Below the pieces are notes generated by a model that was not told the DNA's origin, searched no databases, and was given only the letters and a program-made list of their open reading frames with translations. A stretch of DNA of 64,000 nt from CAYNST01 sp964546435. Lineage in GTDB: Bacteria; Pseudomonadota; Gammaproteobacteria; Pseudomonadales; Cellvibrionaceae. Positions 1 to 8,677 of the stretch are shown here, in pieces. Within the stretch, counting starts at the first letter, position 1; each line of letters opens with the position of its first letter. The translations under genes and the position numbers were made by a program. Where the stretch lies: contig CAZJKJ010000012.1 in the NCBI GenBank assembly GCA_964546435.1, positions 1 to 64,000 on the forward strand, in the 5' to 3' direction.

Positions 1-55
1 CTGCGTTGATAAAAATAAACCGAAAAATACAATTAATCCTTAATCGGAGAACACA

Positions 56-1738
56 ATGATCAGTCAAATTCATCTTGGCCGTGCAAAGAAACTGGCGACT
101 GCTGCGGCAGCTGCGCTGGTTCTTTCGGCATGTGGTAGCGACGTAACGCCGACGCCTACACCGACCCCAACACCCACACCTACGCCGACTCCAACACCTA
201 CGCCGACTCCAACACCTACGCCGACTCCAACACCTACTCCGACGCCCACAGCAAGCCGTCTGGAGCACCAGGGCAATGTTTTTGAATATCAATCGCCTGA
301 CGAGTGGTACAAAAACGAGTGGTGGTCAAATAACGCAGCGGGCAGCGGTATTGAAAATTACAGCACCGGCGTATGGATGGACCGTATCGGAGCCATCGAA
401 GAATTTGCGGCGGGAGACATTGACATCGAGGGTCTCGAGAATGGCCAAGGTCCGAATGAAGGTTTCGGATTGCGGCAACATTTGCTGGCGGCACGTGAAC
501 AAGGCAATGCCCTGTTCCAATTTGTGGTCTACGATCTGCCAGGTCGTGACTGTTCCGCGGTAGCATCCAACGGTGAATTGCCGGCTACTGCAAAGGGTAT
601 GGCGGTTTACCGGGAACACTATATTGACCGGATTTACGATATTTTGGCTGAACCTGATTTCGGCGAGATTCCGGTCGTAGCAGTTATCGAAATCGATTCC
701 CTCCCCAACCTGATTACCAATCCTGAGGATTGTCTTGATGTAAATAACGATAAATCCTGGGGTTATACCAATGGGGTTCGCTACGCGATCAACAAGCTGA
801 GTCAGCTGAGCAACGTTCACATCTATGTGGATGCGGGCCACTCTGGCTGGCTGGGCTGGGATGACGATCTGTCTGTTGCCACACTGTTCATGAAAGGCGT
901 TATCGAAGGTTTTGACGGTGTGCAAGCTGACATCCAATCTCTCCAGGTTGAATTAGCCAACGTCGAGGGCAGTACTGGCAAATATGATAGTATCGCTGGT
1001 TCATTCGGCGAACCACCCTCAGCGGGCGCCGGTGACGAGCCGCCGGGCTGGGACAAAATCGACGGTTTCATTACCAATACCTCCAACTACACGCCGCTTG
1101 AAGAGCCGTTCCTGCCAGCTGCAACCGAACAAATCGGTGGGCAGCCGATGCGATCTGCTTATTTCTATGACTGGAACCCGCGTTTTGGAGAACTGGAATA
1201 CACTGCAGACTGGATGGCTCAGCTTAACGGCTGGGGTGCAGATACCGACGGACTTGGTATTATCATCGATACCGGCCGAAATGGTTGGGGCGGTTCGCAA
1301 CGGCCCACCGGCCCTTCGAGTGCTTCTACTCCAGATGAAGTTGTGGATGACGCGCGGATCGACCGTCGCGCACACCGTGGCAACTGGTGTAACCAGTATG
1401 GTGGTGTGGGTGAACGTCCTGGTACACCAGATTCGCGAAACGATCGCGATTACTCTGGACCAGATGGTCATATCGACTCGTTTGTTTGGATCAAGCCTCA
1501 AGGTGAGTCGGACGGTATCAGTACAGCTAACTTCGAGCCAGATCCGAACGATGCGAAGAAAGCGCACGATCCGATGTGCGACCCGGCTGCTCTGAGCACC
1601 TACGGGCAGGATGCAGAGTCCACGAGGGACATGAATCTCGGGACCAGTGCGATCAAAGAAGCACCTGCTCCCCACGCTGGTCGCTGGTATCAAGAAGCAT
1701 TCGATATTCTGGTTGAAAACGCTTACCCACCGCTGTAA
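56..1738 (+). CDS. GH6 family cellulase, surface lipoprotein with Pro-Thr linker
   Basis: Glycoside hydrolase family 6 enzyme (endoglucanase or cellobiohydrolase, inverting cleavage of beta-1,4-glucan). A lipoprotein signal peptide ends in the lipobox LSAC (Cys26), so the mature protein should be lipid-anchored, probably on the outer membrane. A Thr-Pro linker (about residues 30-65) separates the anchor from the catalytic domain. Two GH6 signatures are readable: VVYDLPGRDC, whose Asp165 matches the Asp next to the catalytic centre, and IEIDSLPNLITN, whose Asp214 matches the catalytic acid of known GH6 enzymes. No cellulose-binding module is visible in the 560 residues. The ATG has a GGAGA sequence upstream. 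An intrinsic terminator follows, so the gene is probably monocistronic. Family assignment is firm; endo versus exo action cannot be read here. Confidence 0.93.
   Translation: MISQIHLGRAKKLATAAAAALVLSACGSDVTPTPTPTPTPTPTPTPTPTPTPTPTPTPTPTPTPTASRLEHQGNVFEYQSPDEWYKNEWWSNNAAGSGIENYSTGVWMDRIGAIEEFAAGDIDIEGLENGQGPNEGFGLRQHLLAAREQGNALFQFVVYDLPGRDCSAVASNGELPATAKGMAVYREHYIDRIYDILAEPDFGEIPVVAVIEIDSLPNLITNPEDCLDVNNDKSWGYTNGVRYAINKLSQLSNVHIYVDAGHSGWLGWDDDLSVATLFMKGVIEGFDGVQADIQSLQVELANVEGSTGKYDSIAGSFGEPPSAGAGDEPPGWDKIDGFITNTSNYTPLEEPFLPAATEQIGGQPMRSAYFYDWNPRFGELEYTADWMAQLNGWGADTDGLGIIIDTGRNGWGGSQRPTGPSSASTPDEVVDDARIDRRAHRGNWCNQYGGVGERPGTPDSRNDRDYSGPDGHIDSFVWIKPQGESDGISTANFEPDPNDAKKAHDPMCDPAALSTYGQDAESTRDMNLGTSAIKEAPAPHAGRWYQEAFDILVENAYPPL
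181..234 (+). repeat. 18-bp in-frame tandem repeat in the Pro-Thr linker
   Basis: Three perfect copies of an 18-bp unit (tacgccgactccaacacc), with degenerate copies on both sides, encode the Pro-Thr linker of the GH6 lipoprotein. The unit is a multiple of three, so gain or loss of copies would change linker length without shifting the frame. Confidence 0.85.
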
Positions 1739-1785
1739 CCCAATCGTCTGCTGGTCGCAATGATCAGTTAAGTCATGGGTAAAGA

Positions 1786-1816
1786 ACCGTCGTCAGCAAT
1801 GACGGCGGTTTTTTTA
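1786..1816 (+). terminator. intrinsic terminator of the GH6 gene
   Basis: The arms ACCGTCGTC and GACGGCGGT (one G-T pair) surround a six-base loop and are followed directly by a run of seven T. It lies 48 bases after the GH6 stop codon. Confidence 0.85.
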
Positions 1817-1848
1817 TATGTGAAATCAGATTTTTGGATTTTCTTTCG

Positions 1849-2997
1849 ATGAAAAGATATTTTATTGCCGTATGCGCGGCATCACTGCTGCTTTCGTGTG
1901 CTCCCAAGAAGCAGGGTCGCATTTATTTTTTTGACGACATTGTCACCGGGACCAATATCGTTTCGGTCGATCTGGACGGTAATCGCACGGAACATACCGC
2001 CGGCCGGGGATCCCGGGAGATTGACATGGTCGTTGCAGACGATGGTACGGTCATCTATTCCTCGAACCTGGTTTTAGCCGAAGACCGCGCGGCGCGGCAG
2101 AACAAGAAAAAGGGGCAGAGTCGTCGTCAGGATTTTAATGTGTATCTGCGGCCGAGCAGCGTGGCCGGCGAGGAAGCCACAGTCGAGTTGATCGGCAAAA
2201 GCGAAATGCCGGAAACCCAGGCGGGCATCAGCCCCGACGGGCAGTGGATGAGTTTTGTGCGCACCGTTTTGGCATCGGGGCCGGATCAGAAAAATGTCGA
2301 AGAGTTGTATGTGGTGAAACGTGGCAGTGACGAACTGTTGAAGGTCGCCAGTGCCGATGCCATTATCCGGCCGCACTGGTCGCCCAAGGGTGGTCAGTTG
2401 GTCTATTCAACGTATGCGTTTGCCGAAAAATATGGGACGGTAGCGATTTACCGCACGGATACAGCGCGCAGTGAGTTGATCCTGGAAAACCCCTGGGAAA
2501 ATTCCCAGATTGATTCGCCGCAATGGTCTCCCGACGGGAAAAAACTGTCGCTGATCCAGCACCCGTTATACAAAGACGGCGTGCGACGTCTATATGTCTA
2601 TGATTTCGTCCGCAAAAAGCTGGAGCCGGTGTCCGGTGACAACGTGGTCGTGCAGGCGCCGGTGTCGTGGGCCAGCGACGGGCGCTCCATCGTGTATGGC
2701 GGCATGGTGGACTATAAATCCGGCTGGGAAGAATCGCGGCGCCAGCGTATAGCGGAAGGCAGCGGTCAGATATTTCTGGCGGATCTCAAAAGTGGCACGA
2801 CGCAGCTGACCCAGGGCGACCAGCAACGGCACCTGAGTCCGGTGTTTTCGCCCAACGACAAATTGATCGCCTACCTGTATTCCCCGGATCTCACCAGCAA
2901 GCGCTTGAGCCTGCGGGTAATAGACCGCAAGGGCAAACTCGTGAAGGATAATCTCCATGAGAAGGTGAGCGGGATAAGCTTCCTGATCTGGCGCTAG
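1849..2997 (+). CDS. TolB-like WD40/PD40 beta-propeller lipoprotein
   Basis: Predicted lipoprotein of 382 residues with signal LLLSC (Cys17) followed by a propeller built from PD40/WD40-like repeats. Repeat cores are visible as SPDGQWMSF, SPKGGQLVYS, SPDGKKLSL, ASDGRSIVYG and SPNDKLIAYL. Such propellers (TolB, DPP-IV-type) act as protein-interaction platforms in the envelope; the specific partner is unknown. The ATG at 1849 was preferred over an in-frame TTG at 1834 because it places the positively charged signal start at residue 1. It is not TolB itself: no Pal/TolA/TolQR neighbours are present. The TAG stop is immediately followed by a 141-bp inverted-repeat element. Confidence 0.7.
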   Translation: MKRYFIAVCAASLLLSCAPKKQGRIYFFDDIVTGTNIVSVDLDGNRTEHTAGRGSREIDMVVADDGTVIYSSNLVLAEDRAARQNKKKGQSRRQDFNVYLRPSSVAGEEATVELIGKSEMPETQAGISPDGQWMSFVRTVLASGPDQKNVEELYVVKRGSDELLKVASADAIIRPHWSPKGGQLVYSTYAFAEKYGTVAIYRTDTARSELILENPWENSQIDSPQWSPDGKKLSLIQHPLYKDGVRRLYVYDFVRKKLEPVSGDNVVVQAPVSWASDGRSIVYGGMVDYKSGWEESRRQRIAEGSGQIFLADLKSGTTQLTQGDQQRHLSPVFSPNDKLIAYLYSPDLTSKRLSLRVIDRKGKLVKDNLHEKVSGISFLIWR

Positions 2998-3138
2998 GCT
3001 CTGTACGAAAAGTGCCTGCGCACGGTGATGTTGCGTTAAACACAGGCTCAGAATGCTCATTTACAGCACGTAAACTCCGCTTCTTCGCCTGTTTTTGCGT
3101 GTCTGACCTTCGCTCGATGACTTTTCTTACAGACCCTG
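2998..3138 (+). repeat. inverted-repeat element, family A copy 1 (MITE/REPIN-like)
   Basis: A 141-bp non-coding element. Its left end (TCTGTACGAAAAGT) pairs with its right end (ACTTTTCTTACAGA) with one mismatch. An inner pair, ACAGGC and GCCTGT, flanks a shared core containing TGCTCATTTAC. It is highly similar over its whole length to the copies at 29843, 36537 and 54651. It starts directly after the TAG stop of the preceding lipoprotein gene and ends about 107 bases before aroA. The inner stem followed by TTTTT could also end transcription. Confidence 0.88.
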
Positions 3139-3244
3139 GGATCTGTTTTCGCGGCGCCGGGGCCGGCATTGGTATTTGTTCACTGAACGCCTACAATGGC
3201 CGGCCAAAAACCCAGCTCATTCTGCCTGTTTAATGGTCGCAATT

Positions 3245-4531
3245 ATGGACTCTCTGGTACTCAAACCCTTTCGGCGGGTGCGTGGCGAAGTTACGCTGCC
3301 CGGATCCAAAAGTCTTTCCAACCGGATTCTGCTCCTCGCCGCCCTGGCCAGTGGTACGACCCGCATCACCAATCTGCTCGACAGCGACGACGTGCGGCAT
3401 ATGCTCAATGCCCTGCGCTCACTGGGAGTGGATTACCGGCTCAGCGATGACCGCCAGGTGTGCCAGGTGACGGGGTGTCAGGGACCATTTCGCTCGGCAC
3501 CGTCCTGTGAGCTGTTCCTCGGCAATGCCGGCACGGCGGTCCGGCCTCTGACGGCGGCCTTGTGCCTGGCCGGTGGACGCTACGCCATCACGGGCGAGCC
3601 GCGGATGTACGAGCGCCCCATTGGCGATCTGGTGGATGCCTTACGGGCGCTGGGTGCCGACATCCAGTACATGGGCAATCAGGGTTTTCCACCGCTGGCC
3701 ATTCGCGGCAAGCGGCTGGAGGGCGGGCAGGTGCAGGTGCGTGGCAATGTGTCGAGCCAGTATCTGACGGCACTGTTGTTGATTGCGCCGGTGATGGAAG
3801 GGGATCTGACCATTGAAGTGGTGGGAGAACTGGTGTCCAAGCCTTACATCGATATCACGCTGCATACCATGGCAAAGTTCGGTGTCGAGGTGGAGAATCT
3901 CGATTATCGTTCATTCCGTATTCCGGGCCGGCAGACCTATCGCGCCGTCGAAGAGATCATGGTGGAGGGGGATGCGTCGTCCGCTTCCTATTTTCTGGCG
4001 GCGGCCGCCATAGGCGGTGGTCCGGTGAAGGTGATTGGCACGGGCAGTGCCAGTGTGCAGGGCGACGCCGCATTCGCCCGAGTACTGGAGTTGATGGGTG
4101 CGCAGGTGGAATACGGGGATTACTGGATCGAAGTGCGGGGCACCGGGCAATTAAGTGGAGTGGACGTGGATCTGAACCATATACCCGATGCCGCCATGAC
4201 CATCGCTACCACCGCGCTATTCGCCCGGGGCCGGACCCGCATCCGCAATATTGCCAACTGGCGCGTCAAGGAAACGGACCGTCTGGCAGCGATGGCCACG
4301 GAGTTGCGCAAGGTGGGGGCCGTGGTGGAAGAAGGGACGGATTATATCGTTATTGATCCGCCGGCCCGGTTACAGTCGGCGGCCATCGACACTTACAACG
4401 ACCACCGCATGGCCATGTGTTTTTCTCTGGCCGCCTTCGGCGATGCGGAAATCACCATCCGCGACCCGGGCTGTACCTCGAAAACCTTCCCGGATTATTT
4501 CGCGGTTCTGGACGGACTCCGGGAAGACTGA
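3245..4531 (+). CDS. aroA: 3-phosphoshikimate 1-carboxyvinyltransferase (EPSP synthase)
   Basis: Sixth step of the shikimate pathway: transfers enolpyruvate from PEP to shikimate-3-phosphate, in the cytoplasm. With the ATG at 3245 the protein has 428 residues, about the E. coli length (427). It begins with the usual substrate-binding PGSKSLSNR (Lys22) and carries NAGTAVRP at 94-101, matching the class I PEP-binding loop with Gly96, and DHRMAM near the C-terminus. Longer in-frame starts upstream (3176, 3233) add residues with no family counterpart. An inverted-repeat element sits just upstream, and an 18-bp tandem array begins at its own TGA stop codon. Confidence 0.97.
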   Translation: MDSLVLKPFRRVRGEVTLPGSKSLSNRILLLAALASGTTRITNLLDSDDVRHMLNALRSLGVDYRLSDDRQVCQVTGCQGPFRSAPSCELFLGNAGTAVRPLTAALCLAGGRYAITGEPRMYERPIGDLVDALRALGADIQYMGNQGFPPLAIRGKRLEGGQVQVRGNVSSQYLTALLLIAPVMEGDLTIEVVGELVSKPYIDITLHTMAKFGVEVENLDYRSFRIPGRQTYRAVEEIMVEGDASSASYFLAAAAIGGGPVKVIGTGSASVQGDAAFARVLELMGAQVEYGDYWIEVRGTGQLSGVDVDLNHIPDAAMTIATTALFARGRTRIRNIANWRVKETDRLAAMATELRKVGAVVEEGTDYIVIDPPARLQSAAIDTYNDHRMAMCFSLAAFGDAEITIRDPGCTSKTFPDYFAVLDGLRED

Positions 4532-4653
4532 GCCGTCAGCCGATACTAAGCCGTCAGCTGATACTAAGCCGTCAGCGATACTGAGCCGTCAGCCGATACT
4601 GAGCCGTCAGCTGATACTAAGCCGTCAGCTGATTCTGAGCCGTCAGCCGATAT
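4529..4653. repeat. seven-copy 18-bp tandem repeat between two convergent stop codons
   Basis: Units of the form (T)GAGCCGTCAGCCGATAC occur seven times head to tail, one of them 17 bp long. The first unit begins with the TGA stop of aroA. Every unit starts with TGA or TAA on the plus strand. Each unit also carries TCA, a TGA on the minus strand, and the one in the last unit is the stop codon of the convergent fatty-acid hydroxylase gene. No spacers are present, so it is not a CRISPR array. Confidence 0.92.
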
Positions 4654-5485
4654 TGCGGCCGATCATCATGGATCGGCGGCGGGTGCGACAGAACAGTTTT
4701 GTCCGTTCCCTCCAGCTCTCCGCCTGGGCCAGGTCATGCCACAGAGAGATCCAGCCGTCGAAAATCACCCGCACTGGATTGCGGGTAGGCGGGGTGCCGG
4801 TGCCGTAAATGCAGTCTTCGCGCTCGCTGGCGAAGGTGCCGAACAGCCGGTCCCAGATAATCAGTAAAAACCCGAAATTTTTGTCGATATAGCAGCCGTT
4901 GCTCGCGTGATGGACGCGGTGGTGGGAGGGCGTATTGAGCACCCATTCCAGCCAGCCCAATTTGCCGATATAGCGGGTGTGCAGGAAAAACGTGTAATCG
5001 TTTACCAGCGCGCGGCACCAGACGACGAGCAGAGGGCTCACCCCCAGCAGCAACAGTGGCGCAACCGGCAGCCAGCTGTATACACCGTTGATGAAGGAGC
5101 CCCGCAGGGCCGTGGAGAAATCAAACTCGCGCGAACTGTGATGCACCGAATGATCCGCCCACATGAAGCGCACTTTGTGAGACAGGAAATGGGCGATGTA
5201 ATAGCCAAAATCCACGGCGATGATTGTCAGCAGCAGCAACCACCAGGAAAACGCCAGGGTGTCGCGACCAAAGGATGCGATAAAAACCATGAAACCCAGG
5301 GTAATACCGCTGCCCGCCAGTTTCAGGAATGCAAAAATGACGACGCCACAAACGATGTTGGGTATGACATCTGAATTGCGACCTTTTTTGCGCAACAGAA
5401 TCAGGACTTCAACGGTCAGCACCACGGCGCGGACCCAGAAAAAGTAGAAGGCGCCCTGATCCAGGCTGTTCATGATGCTATTCAT
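4643..5485 (-). CDS. membrane fatty acid hydroxylase / sterol desaturase family protein
   Basis: Integral membrane di-iron oxygenase of the ERG3/fatty acid hydroxylase superfamily, 280 residues with several hydrophobic segments. The three histidine clusters needed to hold two irons are visible: HxxxH at 99-103, HxxHH at 112-116, and a terminal HH..HH at 188-193. Substrate is unknown; relatives act on sterols, carotenoids, fatty acids or alkylglycerols. Its stop codon lies inside the last unit of the 18-bp tandem array shared with aroA, so the two genes converge with no other spacer. An alternative ATG lies four codons downstream. Confidence 0.88.
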   Translation of the reverse strand: MNSIMNSLDQGAFYFFWVRAVVLTVEVLILLRKKGRNSDVIPNIVCGVVIFAFLKLAGSGITLGFMVFIASFGRDTLAFSWWLLLLTIIAVDFGYYIAHFLSHKVRFMWADHSVHHSSREFDFSTALRGSFINGVYSWLPVAPLLLLGVSPLLVVWCRALVNDYTFFLHTRYIGKLGWLEWVLNTPSHHRVHHASNGCYIDKNFGFLLIIWDRLFGTFASEREDCIYGTGTPPTRNPVRVIFDGWISLWHDLAQAESWRERTKLFCRTRRRSMMIGRNIG

Positions 5486-5793
5486 AAATTATCTGTAATG
5501 CGCAAAGCCGCCACAGCAATATCCCGGCAGGGGTCTGCCGGTGACCTGATTGAGCATAGCACCGGCGTGTAGTCGGGAACGTCCGGAAAGGTGAATCGAA
5601 GACGCTAATCTTTCCTGGGCGGAAGGGAAATACGGGAATTTACGTAGATCACCAAAACTGTGCAGCCAGTCACGTTCAGCTGGCGTCGACTGGCTTACCG
5701 AAATGCGCACTGAGTATCATCGCGGTTCAGATCGTTCGTATGCCAAATTTGACAGTTCGTATTCCTGACATGCACTCGCGGGAACTCATTTGA
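5486..5793. other. intergenic region, divergent promoters expected
   Basis: About 308 bases between two divergent genes, so both promoters should lie here. A TTGACA is present at 5750-5755 on the plus strand but no good -10 box follows at the right distance. A 73-codon minus-strand frame in this space has no recognisable features and I do not call it. Confidence 0.4.
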
Positions 5794-7752
5794 ATGAACA
5801 GGTGGTCATACGTGGATTTTCGGTACATCGGGTGTGTCCTCTTGCTAGCACTGCTCTGGCTCCTGCCACGGACCGATGTCGCCGCCGAGGCGCTCTCACC
5901 GGTGCAGGTGAGCTACACCGTCTCCGCCAAAGATATCGATCCGCATATCGAGTATTTCAATGACCGTAAGAGAGCAGCGGACATCCAGTCCATCGACGCA
6001 TTTGCCGATGCCTTTATTCCCCTCAAGGAAAAAGGGCTGATACTGAATTCAGGTGTTCACTGGTATCGCATGCGTCTTGACATGACGTCGGCAGAGGAAG
6101 GGGTGCGCTGGTTCATGTCCGTTGGTGTCTCGACCGCCACCCGGCTGGATGTTTACTGGCGACCGGATAGCGGCAACATCCGGATACTGTCCACGGACAG
6201 CATCGAATATTTTCCGTCGGGAAGAAAATTCCATTATCCCGTGCATGTAGTCCCACTGGACATTGAGCCGGAGAGTCAGGGTACGCTCTGGATTGCCTAT
6301 GCCGGCGTTGCCAATTTTCCCCTCAAGGCGCGCATCTACAGCGAGCACGACATGTTCGGCAGCGGCTTGCAGTTCTCGTTGCTGAACGGAATTTATCTGG
6401 GCGCCATCAGCGTGTTCTTTCTTATTTTCATGGGCCAGTTCTTGATGCGCCCATCGAGAATAATTGGTTACTACACGCTTTTTGTGCTTTCCGTGATTAC
6501 CTTCATGATGCAGATCGGTGGCTACAAAAGCCATTTCGGCCTGCCCGCGATCTGGCCGTATCACAACGAGGTAGCCGGGCTCATCGGGGGCAGCATTTAC
6601 ATCTGGTATTTCCTGTTTACCGATTGCCTGTTCCGATTGCGCGAGAATAACCGTTTCCTCCACCGGATGCTGACCGGTTTCAGCTGGGCGGTGCTGATCA
6701 TTACTGCGATCGGGTTCTACACGGATCTGGACTGGTTGCTGGGCCTGTTGATTGCGTTGGGGTTGCCGTGGCCGCTGATCGCAGCGATCTGGTTTGCTCG
6801 ACTCAAACACCCGTCTGCGCGATTTTTTATCGTCGGATCATTGTTGCATTGCGTCGCCGCATACCTGCTGATTCTCGCCAGCCTGGGTATGGACGTTATT
6901 TACAATAAATACCTGTTTGCCGTCGCCAGTTTGGGTCAGTTGGTGGACATCGCCTGCTTTTCGCTGGCAATCCTGTTTCAGAATGAGCGGCTGCGCAGCA
7001 GCTTCCATAGTCATGTCAACCAGCAGGTCACCGACTTGCATCATCTGGCGCAAAGTGAGCGGCTGTCATCGCAGGCGATGACGCTTTCACGCAATACCCT
7101 GCTGAAAACCGCCGCGACGGCGCACGATCTGCAGCAGCCGCTGGCGTCTATCCGGTTGCTGCTGACCATGCAGGATACCGCTGACCCGACGATTCACCAG
7201 GTCAACAAGGCCCTCGACTACGCCACCACGTTGCTGCATTCGGTATTGAGCAGTTCGGCGGAGGATTATCAGGAGATCCTGAAGCGCACGGACATGCAGG
7301 GTCTGCTGGATGAAATCGCCCAGAGGCACCGGCTGCGATTTGAAAGCAAGGGACTGAAACTGATCACCCGGTGCGCGCCCCACGAGATGGTATGCATGCC
7401 GCTGGTCGTCAACCGGCTGCTGGATAATCTGCTGTCCAATGCGCTTAAATACACCCACAGTGGTGGTGTGCTGGTGAGTGGCAGACGACGCAATCAGGAC
7501 CAGTACCTGATACAGGTGTGGGACTGTGGCGTCGGCATGTCACATCGCCAGATTCGCCAGATCCTCGCGCCATTCAAGCGGGATGTTGCCGAAGAGGTGG
7601 GTACATTCGGTTACGGGCTGGGTCTGTTCATTGTGAAGTCGCTGTGCGAACAGGCCGGTTATGAACTGGACATTAAATCCCGGGAAGGACGAGGCAGTTG
7701 CGTGAGTATCCTGATCACCAGTGAGAGCCAGACCCATCTGTTCAATCAGTAA
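5794..7752 (+). CDS. sensor histidine kinase with 7TMR-DISM sensory module
   Basis: Membrane sensor kinase, 652 residues. After a signal-like segment (about 10-30) comes an extracytoplasmic beta-rich domain, then about seven membrane segments (roughly 190-390), as in 7TMR-DISM receptors. The kinase core is complete: phospho-acceptor His444 in AHDLQQPLAS, N box NRLLDNLLSNALKY (around 545), G1 DCGVGMS (around 578) and G2 GYGLGLF (around 606). No receiver domain and no response regulator gene lies next to it, so it is an orphan kinase. The DISM domain often recognises carbohydrates or small ligands; the ligand here is unknown. The 3' end faces a convergent lectin gene 10 bases away. Confidence 0.9.
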   Translation: MNRWSYVDFRYIGCVLLLALLWLLPRTDVAAEALSPVQVSYTVSAKDIDPHIEYFNDRKRAADIQSIDAFADAFIPLKEKGLILNSGVHWYRMRLDMTSAEEGVRWFMSVGVSTATRLDVYWRPDSGNIRILSTDSIEYFPSGRKFHYPVHVVPLDIEPESQGTLWIAYAGVANFPLKARIYSEHDMFGSGLQFSLLNGIYLGAISVFFLIFMGQFLMRPSRIIGYYTLFVLSVITFMMQIGGYKSHFGLPAIWPYHNEVAGLIGGSIYIWYFLFTDCLFRLRENNRFLHRMLTGFSWAVLIITAIGFYTDLDWLLGLLIALGLPWPLIAAIWFARLKHPSARFFIVGSLLHCVAAYLLILASLGMDVIYNKYLFAVASLGQLVDIACFSLAILFQNERLRSSFHSHVNQQVTDLHHLAQSERLSSQAMTLSRNTLLKTAATAHDLQQPLASIRLLLTMQDTADPTIHQVNKALDYATTLLHSVLSSSAEDYQEILKRTDMQGLLDEIAQRHRLRFESKGLKLITRCAPHEMVCMPLVVNRLLDNLLSNALKYTHSGGVLVSGRRRNQDQYLIQVWDCGVGMSHRQIRQILAPFKRDVAEEVGTFGYGLGLFIVKSLCEQAGYELDIKSREGRGSCVSILITSESQTHLFNQ

Positions 7753-7762
7753 CGCGCCTGAT

Positions 7763-8551
7763 TTAATGCGCGTCCCATTCAGATGCGTCCACGGGAACAA
7801 AACTCCACAACTGGTTTTCACCGCCCCAAAAGCTCCAGGTAACGATGGCCCCCTGAGTGTTTTTGTTCATTTCATACACGTCTACGACTTTGCCGTTGGC
7901 GCGTGAGGTGATACGCCACAGATCGTCGGTTACCGGCTCGATGGACCAGTGCTGATTGTTACTGTCCATCCAGGGGTATTGCTGCAATTTGGCGCCGTCG
8001 TTGGCCACATTCTGCTGGGCCTGGAGGGCTTTTTTACTGTGCAGGGCCACGATGGAGTAGTGGGTCTTGCTGATCGGCGTAATCCGCCATATCTGGTGCG
8101 GGGCGTCCTGGAAGTCGCTCTGCGTGATCTGGGCGCCATCGGCGGCACCGGCATTCCTGACTTCAAGCGCCTTGCCGCTGGAATGCGAAATAATTGCGTA
8201 GTCGCCTGCGGGCAGTACGGTTCCTTTTCTCGATTCGGTTTTTGCCGGCGGAGAGGATTTCGATGAGCCGGTCGCACGGACGGCTGCCCTGTGCAGGTAA
8301 CAGTGTTCCTGTCCCGTATCGGCCCGGCGTTTGCCGAATGTTTTGCCCTGACAGACAAACTGGCCATTCAGGCTGCGCAATACCATCTTGTCCAGACTGC
8401 CAAATGCCACCAGCGTCGGCTGCTTGACTTCACACTGCTCGCCATAGGCGCACAATGCCTGGAAATCGGTCGGATTCTCGGCATGCGTCTGGAGCGCGCA
8501 CAGGAACATTAATCCGGCAGTCAAGCGGGCCATGCAACGGATGTACTTCAA
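7763..8551 (-). CDS. secreted ricin-type beta-trefoil lectin domain protein
   Basis: Predicted secreted protein of 262 residues: signal peptide 1-24 ending LQTHAEN, a Cys-containing N-terminal part (about 25-105), then a RICIN beta-trefoil (about 110-262). The trefoil shows the three QxW-type repeats as HQIW, NQHW and NQLW. Such domains usually bind galactose- or xylose-type sugars and often ride on enzymes; here there is no attached catalytic domain that I recognise. The N-terminal region (four Cys) is not assigned. Stand-alone gene, convergent with the sensor kinase. Confidence 0.78.
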   Translation of the reverse strand: MKYIRCMARLTAGLMFLCALQTHAENPTDFQALCAYGEQCEVKQPTLVAFGSLDKMVLRSLNGQFVCQGKTFGKRRADTGQEHCYLHRAAVRATGSSKSSPPAKTESRKGTVLPAGDYAIISHSSGKALEVRNAGAADGAQITQSDFQDAPHQIWRITPISKTHYSIVALHSKKALQAQQNVANDGAKLQQYPWMDSNNQHWSIEPVTDDLWRITSRANGKVVDVYEMNKNTQGAIVTWSFWGGENQLWSFVPVDASEWDAH

Positions 8552-8677
8552 CGGCGTCTCCTCAAGGTTGTCACTTCAAGTGTAGCGAGGAAATGCGGGG
8601 TTGCGTCAAACGCATTAGTTATAGGATGGCGCGATTTTATGAGAGACCGGCACGGCAGACCCGGGTTTCCGGTGCGC

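Noticed and set aside
70..276. Gly-Val repeat protein on the minus strand
   Set aside because: It is the antisense of the Pro-Thr linker repeat of the GH6 gene; no ribosome site and no family.
4529..4653. CRISPR array
   Set aside because: Units are contiguous 17-18 bp copies with no spacers, and no cas genes are present.
5489..5710. 73-residue minus-strand protein upstream of the hydroxylase gene
   Set aside because: No similarity I know, and it occupies the expected divergent promoter region.
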